A stretch of DNA of 64,000 bases from Paraburkholderia aromaticivorans (GTDB lineage Bacteria; Pseudomonadota; Gammaproteobacteria; Burkholderiales; Burkholderiaceae): NCBI RefSeq assembly GCF_012689525.1, contig NZ_CP051516.1, forward strand, positions 3,720,001 through 3,784,000. The letters run 5' to 3'. Below the pieces are notes generated by a model. It worked only from the letters and a program-made list of their open reading frames with translations, was not told where the DNA came from and did no database searches. Positions 8,010 through 18,790 of the stretch are shown here, one piece after another. The position numbers and the translations under genes were made by a program. The stretch's first letter is position 1; each line of letters starts with the position of its first letter.

Positions 8010-9791
8010 TCACAGCAACCCAAACACCGCGACGCCATTAGTAGCGCCGACATACACCTTGCCGCGCGCGATCATCGGCGTGATGAATTTGTTGCCCGCG
8101 CCCCATTGATCGCGCGTGCCGGCCTGGTTGCTGTTATACAACTCGACGGCAAGATTGCCCGCGTTATAGGCATGCAAAGCGCCGGTCGTGCCGTTTTCCG
8201 CCGCCCAGACAATCCCGTTGCTCGTGCCGTTCGCCGACACGGCCGGTGTCGCCCCCGGATACGCGAACGTGGTCGGGCTCCTCGACGCAGCAGTCGTCGC
8301 GAGAAACGCGCCCGAGACCGGCAACGCCTTCAGGTTGTCGTTCAGGCCGCCGTAATAGACCACGCCATTGTAGTAAGCCGGCGATCCCCAGATGCCACCC
8401 GCCAGCGTGCCGATCAACTCCTGCCAGATATTGTTGGCCGTCGGGCTGAATTTACCCATCGAATCGCGATCGACGACGTAGATGTTGTTGTCCTTGCCGG
8501 CTGCCACCGCCAGATGCTTGACGACGCCGCCTGTCGTGGTCTGATCCGGCAACACCATGGCGCCGCCCGAGCCGAAATCATTGTCGGCGGCCGCTTGCGC
8601 GACCACATCCGACATCGCGAAATAGTCGGTGACCTGCAGATTGCCCAACGAGAGCTTCATCATCGAGTCGCCAAAGTCGCCGTCGACGGGAAAGCCCGCC
8701 GCATTCAGCGTGGTGCCGAACGTGCCGTTGCCGTCCACGACATAGAGCGATGTGCCGTCCGACGCCATGCCCGAACCGGCCATCCAGATCGAGCCCTGAC
8801 TGCCGTTCGGCGTGATGTTGAGCACGCTGATCTGTTTCAGCGTGTCGGCGCTATAGGCCATCATCCAGCCGGTGTAAGAGCCCCCCATGCAGTGCGCGGT
8901 CCAACCCATGTAGATGTTGCCGCCGACCAGCGTGAGTGCCGCGCGCTCGGTGTGCAGCGACGGGTTGAAGGTAATCACGCCGTTGACGCTGCCCGCGCCG
9001 TTGCCCGGATAAGTCGCCGCGATTTCCGTCGGACCGCCGAGTACTTCGGCGCCGGTCGCCAGATCGAGCGCGTGCAGCCGGTGATGGTAGCCGCCGCCAC
9101 TGTCCTTCGTCATCGCGACGGCATACAGCACGCCATTCGTGCCGCGACTACGGTCGATGACCGGCGTCGACGTAATGCCGATCTCGGGGGTGATGTCCTG
9201 GCATCCGTGGTCGTCGCTGGGCGATTCACCGCTGCCGATCAACGAGACCATCCACAGTTGCGCGAAAGAGGTGGCGTCGTAGGCGTAGACGCTATCGTGT
9301 TCGGTGACCACGTACACCACGTCGTGCGCCGTGCCGCCGATCGACAGGCTGGTGACGAAGAGCGGCTGTCCGTCGACCTTGCCGTCCGCGGCAAGAAACG
9401 CGACTTTGCCGAAGCTCGCCGAATTGACGTTCGCCGGCGTGAGCGTGGTCTCGGCGAGCATCTGACCGGTGCGGCCGAGATCGTTGTGATGCATGAGGAC
9501 GTCGGTGGCGTAGGCCGTCACCGCTGCCGGGGTGTTACCCGCGCCGTTCGTTCCAGTGCCAGTGCCGGTGGTCGAGCCGCTGCCGGTGCCGGAGCCCGTA
9601 CCGCTACTCCCCGTGCTACCCGAGCCTGAACCCGAGCCGCTCGCCGACCCGGACGCCACGCCGGACGTGCCGCCCGACCCACCACCACACGACGCGAAAC
9701 AGGAAGCGACGGCGATCAGCGCCACTATCGTGCCCCGACGGGTCCATGCGCCCAGCCCGGAACGCTCAACGCCAGCTTGCGAGATTCGCAT
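8010..9791 (-). CDS. Secreted lipoprotein with PQQ-like beta-propeller
   Basis: 593 residues. The start has MRIS, a hydrophobic segment (about 20-29) and a lipobox VASC with Cys31, so it should be lipid-anchored outside the inner membrane. Residues 36-85 are an almost pure Gly/Ser/Thr linker. The rest resembles an eight-bladed quinoprotein-type propeller, with recurring VVYVVTEHDSVYAYDA, LYAVAM and NNIYVVDRDS blade patterns. Propellers of this kind include PQQ dehydrogenases and BamB-like scaffolds. No clear PQQ/Ca site was identified, so catalysis is not claimed. GAGGCGA precedes the start codon. Confidence 0.72.
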   Translation of the reverse strand: MRISQAGVERSGLGAWTRRGTIVALIAVASCFASCGGGSGGTSGVASGSASGSGSGSGSTGSSGTGSGTGSGSTTGTGTGTNGAGNTPAAVTAYATDVLMHHNDLGRTGQMLAETTLTPANVNSASFGKVAFLAADGKVDGQPLFVTSLSIGGTAHDVVYVVTEHDSVYAYDATSFAQLWMVSLIGSGESPSDDHGCQDITPEIGITSTPVIDRSRGTNGVLYAVAMTKDSGGGYHHRLHALDLATGAEVLGGPTEIAATYPGNGAGSVNGVITFNPSLHTERAALTLVGGNIYMGWTAHCMGGSYTGWMMAYSADTLKQISVLNITPNGSQGSIWMAGSGMASDGTSLYVVDGNGTFGTTLNAAGFPVDGDFGDSMMKLSLGNLQVTDYFAMSDVVAQAAADNDFGSGGAMVLPDQTTTGGVVKHLAVAAGKDNNIYVVDRDSMGKFSPTANNIWQELIGTLAGGIWGSPAYYNGVVYYGGLNDNLKALPVSGAFLATTAASRSPTTFAYPGATPAVSANGTSNGIVWAAENGTTGALHAYNAGNLAVELYNSNQAGTRDQWGAGNKFITPMIARGKVYVGATNGVAVFGLL

Positions 9792-10050
9792 GTTCGCCTC
9801 GTCTCTTGAACGATGCGACGTCAGCTCCGCACAACGATCGGTGCGCGCCGTGACTCACGTCGCGAGCCGTAAGAGAGGAGTCCGCCACGCGCGTCTCCCG
9901 CTCGCTGAATACGTTCATCGCCCTTACGGCTGATTAACCGTACGCCGTTTGCAAAGGCGTTTATCGCCATCGTGTCGCCTCTCTCCGCCATACGAGGCAA
10001 TACAAGACGGCGACGCAATTCAGTGAATGCGGACGCTCGGCGGAATTCAA

Positions 10051-10626
10051 TCAGTAGTACGGATAGGGGGCATACATTACCGGCGGCGGCCCGTAATAAC
10101 GCGGCGGCGGAGCAACATATACCGGTTGCGGCGCGTACACAGGCTGCGGCGCATAGACCGGCATTTGCGGCTGCGAAATCGTATTGCCCTTCGACGTCAT
10201 GCACTGCGCGTACGCCGCGTCGTACTGCGCCTGCAGGCTACCGCCGGCATACTGTGCGCCGTTCGCGCCGGCCGCGCCGCCGACCAGCAAGCCGCTGCCC
10301 GCACCAATCGCCGCGCCCGCGCCGGGATTGCCCGCTGCCGCGCCGATCAGCGCACCGACAGCGGCACCGCCTAGCGTGCCAAGAGCCGCGCTATTGACGC
10401 TGTTCGTGGTCGCGGCCTGCGAGGCGCCGGTCGCATTGGTCGAGCGATACGCGTAGTCGCGGCAGCTGTAGTCGTCTTGCTGGAACTGATTGAGCGGCTC
10501 GCCGCTGCGCGGTAGCGCGACGATGGAAGGACCGCTCGGCGGCACCACTGCGCAACCGCCGAGGAGCGCCAGTGCGACTGCTGCCACAGGCAGCGCGACG
10601 CATATCGATTTAGGACTTGAGATCAT
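10051..10626 (-). CDS. Glycine-zipper lipoprotein
   Basis: 191 residues from the ATG at 10626. The first 24 residues form a lipoprotein signal peptide ending LLGGC, with Cys25 as acylation site. The centre carries a glycine-zipper block (GTLGGAAVGALIGAAAG and GLLVGGAAG), a feature of outer-membrane-associated zipper lipoproteins. The C-terminus is a Pro/Tyr-rich tail with a repeated YAPQPV unit. The function is not established; envelope integrity or a structural role is likely from the family. The longer frame back to 10785 lacks any signal sequence and was rejected. Confidence 0.8.
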   Translation of the reverse strand: MISSPKSICVALPVAAVALALLGGCAVVPPSGPSIVALPRSGEPLNQFQQDDYSCRDYAYRSTNATGASQAATTNSVNSAALGTLGGAAVGALIGAAAGNPGAGAAIGAGSGLLVGGAAGANGAQYAGGSLQAQYDAAYAQCMTSKGNTISQPQMPVYAPQPVYAPQPVYVAPPPRYYGPPPVMYAPYPYY

Positions 10627-11008
10627 GGTGGCGCACGTTTCTTCATGGGGGAAACATACGTTAGGCCAATTTGCGTGCGCTTTGTTTACGAGATAGTTAC
10701 CGTATTTTTTCCGCCGGCATCTGGACGCGCTGTCGGCAGGCTGAATGCCAATTGGAAGCCGCGATGCCGTTACCAACTGTGACAAAGATTCACGCGCCGC
10801 GTCGTGTGAAAAGCAATCCTATGCATCTCGGGCACGAGACGCTTCGAGACCCTTCGACCCACGTGTGCACGACAGCAAGCCACGCCAGGAAAAAGAAAAG
10901 CCCTCGCATTCGAGGGCTTTCTTTCCTGCAACTGCTACGGAGCCTGACGCTCAACACCGTGACCGGATCACCCAGCCAGCAGCGCCGCCTTCAAACTCAC
11001 CGGCAATC
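10627..11008. other. Intergenic region between lipoprotein gene and sodB
   Basis: 382 bp. It contains the sodB terminator (10897-10920) and an A/T-richer stretch near 10680-10710 that probably holds the minus-strand promoter of the lipoprotein gene, though no clean -35/-10 pair stands out. Nothing else was recognised. Confidence 0.6.
10897..10920 (-). terminator. Rho-independent terminator of sodB
   Basis: Perfect inverted repeat AAAGCCCTCG / CGAGGGCTTT with a four-base loop. On the minus strand the stem is followed by a T-rich run (TTTTCTTTTTCC). It lies 88 bases after the sodB stop codon. Confidence 0.85.
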
Positions 11009-11587
11009 TCACGCGAAGTTCTTCGACGCGAATTCCCAATTGGCAATGTTCCAGTACGCTTCGACGAACTTCGGACGCGCATTGCGGTAGTCGATGTAGT
11101 AAGCGTGTTCCCACACGTCGATCGTCAGCAGCGCCTTCGCGTCCGTGGTCAGCGGCGTGGCGGCGTTGCTCGTCGACACCAGGTCGAGCGAACCGTCGGC
11201 CTTCTTCACCAGCCATGCCCAGCCCGAGCCGAACGTGCCGACTGCGGTCTTGGCGAACTCTTCCTTGAACTTGTCGAACGAACCCCACTTGGCGTTGATC
11301 GCGTCAGCGAGCGCGCCGGTCGGCGCACCGCCACCTTGCGGCGACAGGCTGTTCCAGAAGAACGTGTGGTTCCACACTTGAGCGGCGTTGTTGAACAGGC
11401 CGCCCGATGCCTTCTTGACGATTTCTTCAAGCGACAGGTTCTCGAACTCCGTGCCCTTGATCAGATTGTTCAGGTTGGTCACATAGGTCTGGTGATGCTT
11501 GCCGTAGTGAAACTCGAGCGTCTCTTCCGACATGTGCGGAACGAGTGCGTTTTTCGCGAACGGCAGCGGCGGGAGCGTATGTTCCAT
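11009..11587 (-). CDS. sodB: Iron superoxide dismutase
   Basis: 192 residues, the standard length. It dismutates superoxide to oxygen and peroxide in the cytoplasm. The metal ligands are His27 (LEFHYGKHH), His74 (WNHTFFWN), Asp157 and His161 ([12 protein letters not shown]). Family-specific residues such as AQVWNHTF and GSGWAWL favour the iron over the manganese type. The start is an ATG preceded by AAGGAAAG. It is a single gene with its own terminator. Confidence 0.96.
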   Translation of the reverse strand: MEHTLPPLPFAKNALVPHMSEETLEFHYGKHHQTYVTNLNNLIKGTEFENLSLEEIVKKASGGLFNNAAQVWNHTFFWNSLSPQGGGAPTGALADAINAKWGSFDKFKEEFAKTAVGTFGSGWAWLVKKADGSLDLVSTSNAATPLTTDAKALLTIDVWEHAYYIDYRNARPKFVEAYWNIANWEFASKNFA

Positions 11588-11806
11588 GGTGCTTTCCTTC
11601 TGTCTGTATCTGTTGTGGGGGAGTCTGCGGATAACGCTTTTGAGCACTCGATTGTAGGCGAGTTGGAATAACCCCGCAAACCAACGGACTTTATGTCCGG
11701 CATCGGCGAACATGCCGCATTCATAGCGCAATTAGTGCTTGCGCACACAGTGTGCCCGGCCCTCGCAACAGTCAAAAGCACGGCAGCGGACGCCGTCGGC
11801 GAAGTG

Positions 11807-13186
11807 TCAGAAACCGTCGGTCAGGCGCGGTTGCACATCGGCCAGCGCGATGTCCGCGGCGCCTTCCGCGAGATGCACCGTGAGGCGCCGCCCCGGCTTC
11901 AACGACGACGGCGCGCGCACCGCTCGCCCGCTCTGCGCATCGAGCACGGCAGCGTAACCACGCTCCAGCGTACGCTGCGGACTCAGCACTTCGAGACGCG
12001 CGGCGAGCGTGTCGATGCGCGCGGTCTGACGTTCATGCTGACGTAACAAAGCCGCGTCCAGACGTTGCGAAAGATTACCGAGTTTCGCCTGATGCCCCGC
12101 GAGATCCGGACGCCAGCGCTGCCAGCGCATCTGTAGCAGCGAAAACCGCGCTCGCGCGTCACGCACCGGACGCGCGCCTGCCGACGCGAGCCGCACGCTC
12201 AATTGCTGCAAGTGCGTGCGTTGCCGCGCGAGCCGCTCGGCCGGCGACACCAGCCGGCGCGCGAGCCAATCGAGTTGCTGGGCGCGCCGCTCCATCATGC
12301 GGCCGAAGCCGCGCGCGAGTGTCGCGTGACGGTGGTCGAGTTCGCGCAACAGCAGCACGCGCTGCGGGCTGACGAGTTCGGCGGCGCCGGTCGGTGTCGG
12401 CGCGCGTACGTCCGCAGCGAAATCGGCGATCGTGAAATCGGTTTCGTGGCCCACGCCGCTGACCACGGGAATCGCGCTTTCCGCGATCGCGCGCGCCAGC
12501 ACTTCTTCGTTGAACGCCCACAGGTCTTCGATCGAGCCGCCGCCACGACAGACGATCAGCACGTCGACCTCGCGCCGCGCGTTGGCGGCGTCGACCATCG
12601 CGGCGAGCTTGCTGCTCACGCCCACGCCCTGCACCGGCGCCGGATAGACGATCACCGGAATGTGCGGCGCGCGCCGCGATAGCGTGGTCAGCACGTCGCG
12701 CAACGCCGCGGCCTGCAACGATGTGACGACGCCGATCGCCCGCGGATGCGACGGCAACGCGCGTTTACGTTCGGCGGCAAAGAGACCCTCGGCTTCAAGC
12801 TGCGCTTTCAGCCGGAGGAACGCTTCGTAGAGACGCCCCTGCCCGGTGCGCCGCACCGCTTCCACATTCAGTTGCAGTTCGCCGCGCGGCTCGTACATCG
12901 TCACCAGCGCGCGCACTTCGATACGGTCGCCTTCGCGCGGCGTGAATTCGGCGTATTGCGCCCGCCCGCGGAACATCACGCAGCGCATCTGCGCCTGCGC
13001 GTCTTTGATCGAGAAATACCAATGGCCGCTCGCGGCGCGCGTGAAGTTCGACACTTCGCCGGCGACCCAGACGAGAGGAAACGAACGTTCGAGCATCGTG
13101 CCGATTGCGCGATTGAGCGCCGAAACGGGAACGACGACCTCACCGCCGGGCGTCGTCGACGAGGAAAAAGGGCTTTCGGGATTCAT
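11807..13186 (-). CDS. xseA: Exodeoxyribonuclease VII large subunit
   Basis: 459 residues. The N-terminal OB-fold (about residues 17-115, including [24 protein letters not shown]) binds single-stranded DNA. The catalytic core contains [20 protein letters not shown] sequence (here [16 protein letters not shown]) and [28 protein letters not shown], both typical of XseA. With the small subunit XseB it degrades single-stranded DNA in repair; xseB is not in the window. The C-terminal coiled region is Arg-rich as usual. Confidence 0.95.
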   Translation of the reverse strand: MNPESPFSSSTTPGGEVVVPVSALNRAIGTMLERSFPLVWVAGEVSNFTRAASGHWYFSIKDAQAQMRCVMFRGRAQYAEFTPREGDRIEVRALVTMYEPRGELQLNVEAVRRTGQGRLYEAFLRLKAQLEAEGLFAAERKRALPSHPRAIGVVTSLQAAALRDVLTTLSRRAPHIPVIVYPAPVQGVGVSSKLAAMVDAANARREVDVLIVCRGGGSIEDLWAFNEEVLARAIAESAIPVVSGVGHETDFTIADFAADVRAPTPTGAAELVSPQRVLLLRELDHRHATLARGFGRMMERRAQQLDWLARRLVSPAERLARQRTHLQQLSVRLASAGARPVRDARARFSLLQMRWQRWRPDLAGHQAKLGNLSQRLDAALLRQHERQTARIDTLAARLEVLSPQRTLERGYAAVLDAQSGRAVRAPSSLKPGRRLTVHLAEGAADIALADVQPRLTDGF

Positions 13187-13754
13187 GCGAGGAATATGGG
13201 TGGCTGGCCGGACAGACGATAGACCGAGCGGCCATCGCCGTCCAGCGCGGCGCTCGAATCGTTAAAAGTGTCCACATGGCGGGACCTGCCAGACGGATCC
13301 CGCCAGATTGCCCGCCCGGTCGCATGAATTCCAGGCATGTCGTTGATTTATATGGTGTTTACATCTCGTTAAAGAGAATGATTGCCGATACCGGGCGCGC
13401 GGAACGGCCCTCTCCGCCCGTCGGACGGCAGGTTCTCCACAAAGTTATCCACAGGCTGTGAGCCACGCCGGAAGCGCCGTTTCGTCGCGCGGTGCAGGGC
13501 GCGCGACTTGCCGGGCGGGACGCCAGCGCGCTAGAGTGGCGGGTTCGACGGCATGCCGAACGCCCCGCGGCGTCCAGCATTGCGGCACACTGCGCAAGTG
13601 CGCCGCCAAGCCGCCCAGATTCATTTTTCGCCTCACTTTCGATAGTCCGGAGAACCGCGTTGATGCTTGCCCCGCGTATTGCGCCTAGCTCCTTCACGCC
13701 GCCGCCCGGGTGCCTATGCCCGAGCGGCGCGCCGCTCGTCCGCGCGACGTGCTC
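13187..13754. other. Intergenic region between xseA and lpxK, with DnaA-box pair
   Basis: 568 bp between divergent genes. It includes an A/T-richer part near 13340-13380 and two DnaA-box-like nonamers at 13433-13453. The remaining sequence shows no gene, hairpin with a T-run, or clear sigma-70 pair. Confidence 0.6.
13433..13453 (+). promoter_or_regulatory. Two adjacent DnaA boxes
   Basis: TTCTCCACA (13433-13441, one mismatch) is followed after three bases by a perfect TTATCCACA (13445-13453) in the same orientation. This could be a DnaA-regulated promoter or a titration site. No origin-like AT-rich element or dnaA/dnaN genes are near, so oriC is not suggested. Confidence 0.5.
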
Positions 13755-14771
13755 ATGAGCGACGTCACCCACCGTCTCGAGGCACGCCTCGCGCGCGAAT
13801 GGCAGCAGCGCGGCCCGCTCGCCTGGGCACTGTCGCCGCTCGCCTGCGTGTTCGGCGCAATTTCCGCCGCGCGCCGCGCCGCCTTTTCGTTCGGCTGGTT
13901 GAAATCGGTGCGCATCGGCGTGCCCGTGGTGGTGGTCGGTAATGTGACCGTCGGTGGCACCGGCAAGACGCCGACCGTGATCGCGCTGGTCGAGGCGTTA
14001 CGCGCCGCGGGCTTCAAACCCGGCGTGGTGTCGCGCGGCTACGGCGCGCGCGTGAAATCGCCGACGCGGGTCACGCCGACGTCGGCGGCAAGTGTCGGCG
14101 GCGACGAGCCGCTCCTGATCGCGCGCCGCACCGGCGCGCCGGTGTGGGTCTCTCCGGATCGCGTGGCGGCCGCGCAGGCGCTGTGCGCCGCGCACCGCGA
14201 AGTCGACGTGATCGTGAGCGACGACGGTTTGCAGCATTACCGGCTCAAACGCGACGCCGAACTCGTCGTGTTCGATCACCGGCTCGGCGGCAACGGTTTC
14301 CTGCTGCCGGCCGGACCGCTGCGCGAGCCGCTGTCGCGCCGCCGCGACGCGACGCTCATCAACGATCCTTACGCGCGCACGCTGCCGGCGTGGCCGAATA
14401 CCTTTGCGCTGCAACTCGCGCCCGCCGACGCGTGGCATCTGGACAATCCCGCGTTGCGCCGTCCGCTCGCGCAATTCAGCGGCGATCGCGTGCTGGCCGC
14501 GGCCGGCATCGGCGCGCCGGAGCGCTTTTTCGCCACGTTGCGCGCCGCCGGTCTCACACCCGCCACGCGCGCGCTGCCGGATCACTACGCGTTCAAGCGC
14601 AATCCGTTTACCGACGTGGACGCCGACGCCATCCTGATAACGGAAAAGGATGCGGTAAAATTAGGGTCCTGGCACGATGCGCGCATCTGGGTTGTCCCGG
14701 TCGAAGCCGCGCTCGATCATCGCCTCATTGCATTAGTTGTGGAGAAAGTCCGTGGACGCTCGCCTGCTTGA
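13755..14771 (+). CDS. lpxK: Tetraacyldisaccharide 4'-kinase
   Basis: 338 residues from the ATG at 13755. It phosphorylates the 4' position of the lipid A precursor to make lipid IVA at the inner membrane. It has a P-loop ([12 protein letters not shown]) after an N-terminal membrane-associating helix, and the conserved [23 protein letters not shown] and ITEKDAVK motifs of LpxK. The next gene begins inside its last 20 bases, so the two are translationally linked. It is the first gene of a lipid A/KDO supply cluster. Confidence 0.95.
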   Translation: MSDVTHRLEARLAREWQQRGPLAWALSPLACVFGAISAARRAAFSFGWLKSVRIGVPVVVVGNVTVGGTGKTPTVIALVEALRAAGFKPGVVSRGYGARVKSPTRVTPTSAASVGGDEPLLIARRTGAPVWVSPDRVAAAQALCAAHREVDVIVSDDGLQHYRLKRDAELVVFDHRLGGNGFLLPAGPLREPLSRRRDATLINDPYARTLPAWPNTFALQLAPADAWHLDNPALRRPLAQFSGDRVLAAAGIGAPERFFATLRAAGLTPATRALPDHYAFKRNPFTDVDADAILITEKDAVKLGSWHDARIWVVPVEAALDHRLIALVVEKVRGRSPA

Positions 14772-14955
14772 AATTCTCGTCTGCCCGATGTGCAAGGGCC
14801 CGCTCAGCTACGACCGTGCCGCGCAGGAGCTGATCTGCAACGCGGACAAGCTGGCGTATCCGATCCGCGACGGCATCCCCGTCATGCTGGTCGACGAAGC
14901 GCGGCAGACGGTGGAAGGCACGCCGGTGGATCTGAATCCGGGCTCCGTGGCCTGA
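14752..14955 (+). CDS. Trm112 family small zinc-ribbon-like protein
   Basis: 67 residues beginning at GTG 14752, with GGAGAAAG upstream; start [16 protein letters not shown]. It has CPMCKG and a third Cys in ELICNAD, then [11 protein letters not shown], which is diagnostic for the Trm112/YcaR family. In Gram-negative bacteria this protein sits between lpxK and kdsB, as here. Bacterial members are thought to be small partner proteins for methyltransferases or other enzymes; the partner here is unknown. Confidence 0.9.
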   Translation: MDARLLEILVCPMCKGPLSYDRAAQELICNADKLAYPIRDGIPVMLVDEARQTVEGTPVDLNPGSVA

Positions 14956-15102
14956 GTCAGACTGGTTCACACGGGCGGCCGCCATGTCAGCTTGCCGCGT
15001 GTCGCGAACTGCATTCGTCGTCTTGTCCGCCCGCGGCCGCGCTGCATGCCCGGCCGCTTTCTTCCGGCTCCATCGCCGCCCGTCTTTGCGCTTGCCTTGC
15101 CG

Positions 15103-15903
15103 ATGACCCACGCCAACACCACCACTCCCCCGTTCATCGCCGTCGTGCCGGCCCGGCTCGCCTCGACGCGTCTGCCCAACAAGCCGCTCGCCGATATCGG
15201 CGGCAAGCCGATGGTGGTGCGGGTTGCCGAACGCGCGCGCGAATCGGGCGCGCAGCAGGTGCTGGTCGCCTCGGACGCGCAAGCGGTGCTCGACGCCGCC
15301 CGCGATCACGGCTTCGAAGCGGTGTTGACGCGCGCGGACCATCCGTCCGGCACGGACCGTCTCGCGGAAGTCGCGGCGCAATTCGGCTGGAGCGACGACA
15401 CGATCGTGGTCAACGTGCAGGGCGACGAACCGCTGATCGATCCGGCGCTCGTGTGCGGCGTTGCGTCGCACCTTGCGGCGAACAATGGCTGCGCGATCGC
15501 CACCGCCGCGCATCCGATCACCGACCCCGCTGAAATTTTCAACCCGAACGTCGTCAAGGTCGTGCTTGACGCGCGCGGCGTCGCGCTGTACTTCTCGCGC
15601 GCGCCGATTCCCTGGGCACGCGACGCCTACCAGCCGCACTGGCCCAATGTCGCGTCGATGCCCGCGCCGCCCGCGCCCGCGGTGGTCCATCGGCATATCG
15701 GCCTGTATGCGTATCGCGCGCAATTTTTGCGCACGTATCCCAGCCTCGCGATCTCGCCGATCGAACAGGTCGAAGCGCTCGAACAATTGCGCGCGATGTG
15801 GCACGGCGAACGCATCGCGGTGCTCGTCACGCACGACGTGCCGCTGCCCGGTGTCGACACGCCCGCCGATCTCGCGCGCGTGCAGGCTTTATTCGGGTCT
15901 TGA
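15103..15903 (+). CDS. kdsB: 3-deoxy-manno-octulosonate cytidylyltransferase
   Basis: 266 residues from the ATG at 15103. It activates KDO as CMP-KDO for lipopolysaccharide core synthesis. It has the nucleotidyltransferase start [16 protein letters not shown], followed by [30 protein letters not shown] and an [14 protein letters not shown] stretch typical of KdsB. Sequence upstream of the chosen ATG does not resemble the family. It follows the Trm112 gene after 147 bases. Confidence 0.95.
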   Translation: MTHANTTTPPFIAVVPARLASTRLPNKPLADIGGKPMVVRVAERARESGAQQVLVASDAQAVLDAARDHGFEAVLTRADHPSGTDRLAEVAAQFGWSDDTIVVNVQGDEPLIDPALVCGVASHLAANNGCAIATAAHPITDPAEIFNPNVVKVVLDARGVALYFSRAPIPWARDAYQPHWPNVASMPAPPAPAVVHRHIGLYAYRAQFLRTYPSLAISPIEQVEALEQLRAMWHGERIAVLVTHDVPLPGVDTPADLARVQALFGS

Positions 15904-16102
15904 GCGGAAAAACCCATGGCATAATCAGACGGTTGTGCGCGCCTCCCGCTACACGCGAGAGTCAGGGTTTGCCCGGTCGCGCCGTTACCGTCTTGCAGCG
16001 CCGTCGTCGTCGACGTGCAGCGCGAGACCCAAAACGGCAGCCGACGCGGGTCCCCTCGACGCATCGTGGGATGTCCGCAGCGCCACCAAAGAATTCACAT
16101 AG

Positions 16103-16783
<681 letters not shown>

Positions 16784-16816
16784 GCTCGTTTCCGTCTGTG
16801 TTCGCTTCAGGAGAGA

Positions 16817-16841
16817 CCCGCCCTTGCCGGCGGGTTTTTTT
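16817..16841 (+). terminator. Rho-independent terminator of adk
   Basis: Stem CCCGCC / GGCGGG with a six-base loop, followed by seven T residues, 33 bases after the adk stop codon. Confidence 0.88.
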
Positions 16842-17060
16842 ATGCAACGGATGGTTCGAGCGCAGTGAACGTTTTCTCCGTGCCCACGCTTGATATTAAT
16901 TAGCCATCCGTAACGGTTTGCTTTGCCGGCGCGCCGCCGACAGCGCGTGAATCAGCCGCCTGCCCGCTTCGCTTTCCGCATTGCAGCATAGCCGTTACAA
17001 TCGATCATCGAAAAGATATTCGATCTAGACATTACTGAACCGTAGCAAAGGAGAGAAGAC

Positions 17061-17819
17061 ATGGAGATTCGTGACAACGTTTTCCTGATCACCGGCGGTG
17101 CATCGGGTCTGGGCGCAGCCACGGCGCGCCTGTTCGTCGAAAACGGCGGCAAAGTGGTGCTCGCCGACCTGAATGTGGATGCCGGCGAGGCGCTCGCGAA
17201 AGAACTCGGCGGTGTGTTCGTCAAATGCGATGTGAGCCGCGAAGACGACGCCACTCAGGCCGTCGAAGCCGCCACCAAGCTCGGCACGCTGCGCGGCCTC
17301 GTCAATTGCGCGGGCGTCGCGCCGGCCGTCAAAACGGTCGGCAAGGACGGCCCTCATCCGCTCGACTCGTTCGCGCGCACCGTCTCGATCAATCTGATCG
17401 GCACCTTCAACATGATCCGGCTCGCCGCCGCGGCTATGTCGAAGAACGAACCGAACGCGAATGGCGAGCGCGGCGTGATCATCAACACGGCGTCGGTGGC
17501 CGCGTATGACGGCCAGATCGGCCAGGCGGCCTACGCGGCGTCCAAGGCCGGCGTGGTCGGCATGACGCTGCCTATCGCACGCGACCTGTCGCGCAACGCG
17601 ATCCGCGTGATGACGATCGCACCGGGCATTTTCGAAACGCCCATGCTGCTCGGCATGCCGCAGGAAGTGCAGGACGCTCTCGGCGCGATGGTGCCGTTCC
17701 CGCCGCGTCTCGGCAAACCGGCCGAGTACGCGATGCTGGCCAAGCAGATCTTCGACAATCCGATGCTCAACGGCGAAGTGATTCGTCTGGACGGCGCGAT
17801 TCGGATGCAGCCGAAGTAA
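17061..17819 (+). CDS. SDR dehydrogenase, 3-hydroxyacyl-CoA dehydrogenase type 2-like
   Basis: 252 residues. Rossmann motif TGGASGLG at 11-18, DVSRED, NCAGVAP, and the catalytic Ser in [10 protein letters not shown] with Tyr/Lys in [10 protein letters not shown]. The inserted segment after [20 protein letters not shown] and the [19 protein letters not shown] region match the HSD10/FadB2-like branch, which oxidises short-chain 3-hydroxyacyl-CoA with NAD. A role in fatty or branched amino acid breakdown is likely. It is a single gene; AAAGGAGAGA precedes the ATG. Confidence 0.88.
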   Translation: MEIRDNVFLITGGASGLGAATARLFVENGGKVVLADLNVDAGEALAKELGGVFVKCDVSREDDATQAVEAATKLGTLRGLVNCAGVAPAVKTVGKDGPHPLDSFARTVSINLIGTFNMIRLAAAAMSKNEPNANGERGVIINTASVAAYDGQIGQAAYAASKAGVVGMTLPIARDLSRNAIRVMTIAPGIFETPMLLGMPQEVQDALGAMVPFPPRLGKPAEYAMLAKQIFDNPMLNGEVIRLDGAIRMQPK

Positions 17820-17868
17820 GCTGGCAGACAGCGCGCGGTTTTACAAAGCAGCCCGCGCTAAAGTGAAA

Positions 17869-17905
17869 CGCCTGCACATGATCATTCATGTGCAGGCGTT
17901 TTTTT
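17869..17905 (+). terminator. Rho-independent terminator of the SDR gene
   Basis: 13-bp perfect stem CGCCTGCACATGA with a four-base loop and seven following T residues. The minus-strand flank is also T-rich (TTTCAC), so it may also serve the convergent sirB1 gene. Confidence 0.88.
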
Positions 17906-17942
17906 GAGCGGTGGTTGCAATGCCGGTTGCGTGGGCGCGCTT

Positions 17943-18785
17943 TTACTCGCGGTCGTCATGCTGGGTGCGCTGACGCAGTTCTTGCAGTTGCGATTCCACC
18001 ACGGTCGCGTCCTCGGCATCCGGCCGGTCGCCGAGATAACGCTCGAGGTCCTCGAGCGCGGGCCGCAGATAATCGAGCCGCGCATAAGCGAAGCCGCGAT
18101 CGCGCACTTCCTCGATACTTTCAGGCAGCAGGATCACGAGACGCTGCTGCACCGCCAACAAACGCTGCCAGCGTTCCGTCTGAAGATACGTGGACTTCAG
18201 ATTGCGCAGCATACGCGCGATGATCTCGCGGCGCGTGGCCGGCTGCAGCAGCATGCGCAGCGCCCTGCTCACCGATTCGCCCGCCGACGCCACATACGGC
18301 TCCAGCATTTCCACCATCTCCGATTCGGACAGCGAGTGGCCGCTGGTCGGATCAAGCATGACGTCGCCGTCGGGCGTCGTGACGCGCAACAGAAAGTGAC
18401 CGGGAAACGACACGCCGCGCGCAGGGACGCCGATCTGTTCGGCCATTTCCAGATACAGCACCGCCAGCGAAATCGGAATGCCGCGGCGACGCTTGAGCAC
18501 CGCGTTCAGATGGCTGTTGTCGGGGTCGTAATAATCGTTGAGATTGCTGGCGAAACCCAGTTCGCGAAAGAAGAACCGGTTCAGGATGCCGACCTTCTGC
18601 TTGATGTCGGCGTCGTCCGGCATGCGCCGCTGCAAGCGCACCACCAACTCGTCGATCTCGGCGAGCGTGCCTTGCAGATCGAGATCGGGATAGGCGTCCT
18701 GCGCGAGCGACAGCGCCGCCTCGGTCAGTGGAAGACTGTCGTCTTCGGCGACGAGCGTGCTGAAATAGTCGAGAACTCGCGTCAT
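17943..18785 (-). CDS. SirB1 family protein (transglutaminase-like fold with TPR)
   Basis: 280 residues from the ATG at 18785. It has the RRRGIPISLAVLYLEMAEQIGVPARGVSFPGHFLLRV-type core of the SirB1/DUF family (seen as RRGIPISLAVLYLE and FPGHFLLRV), a transglutaminase-like region, then helical repeats near the C-terminus (YARLDYLRPALEDLERYL). The biochemical role is not established. It begins five bases after murJ ends, so the two form an operon; this pairing is usual in these bacteria. Confidence 0.88.
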   Translation of the reverse strand: MTRVLDYFSTLVAEDDSLPLTEAALSLAQDAYPDLDLQGTLAEIDELVVRLQRRMPDDADIKQKVGILNRFFFRELGFASNLNDYYDPDNSHLNAVLKRRRGIPISLAVLYLEMAEQIGVPARGVSFPGHFLLRVTTPDGDVMLDPTSGHSLSESEMVEMLEPYVASAGESVSRALRMLLQPATRREIIARMLRNLKSTYLQTERWQRLLAVQQRLVILLPESIEEVRDRGFAYARLDYLRPALEDLERYLGDRPDAEDATVVESQLQELRQRTQHDDRE

Positions 18786-18790
18786 CGTGA

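Noticed and set aside
13433..13453. DnaA boxes as a replication origin
   Set aside because: Only two boxes, no AT-rich unwinding repeats and no dnaA/dnaN/parAB neighbours.
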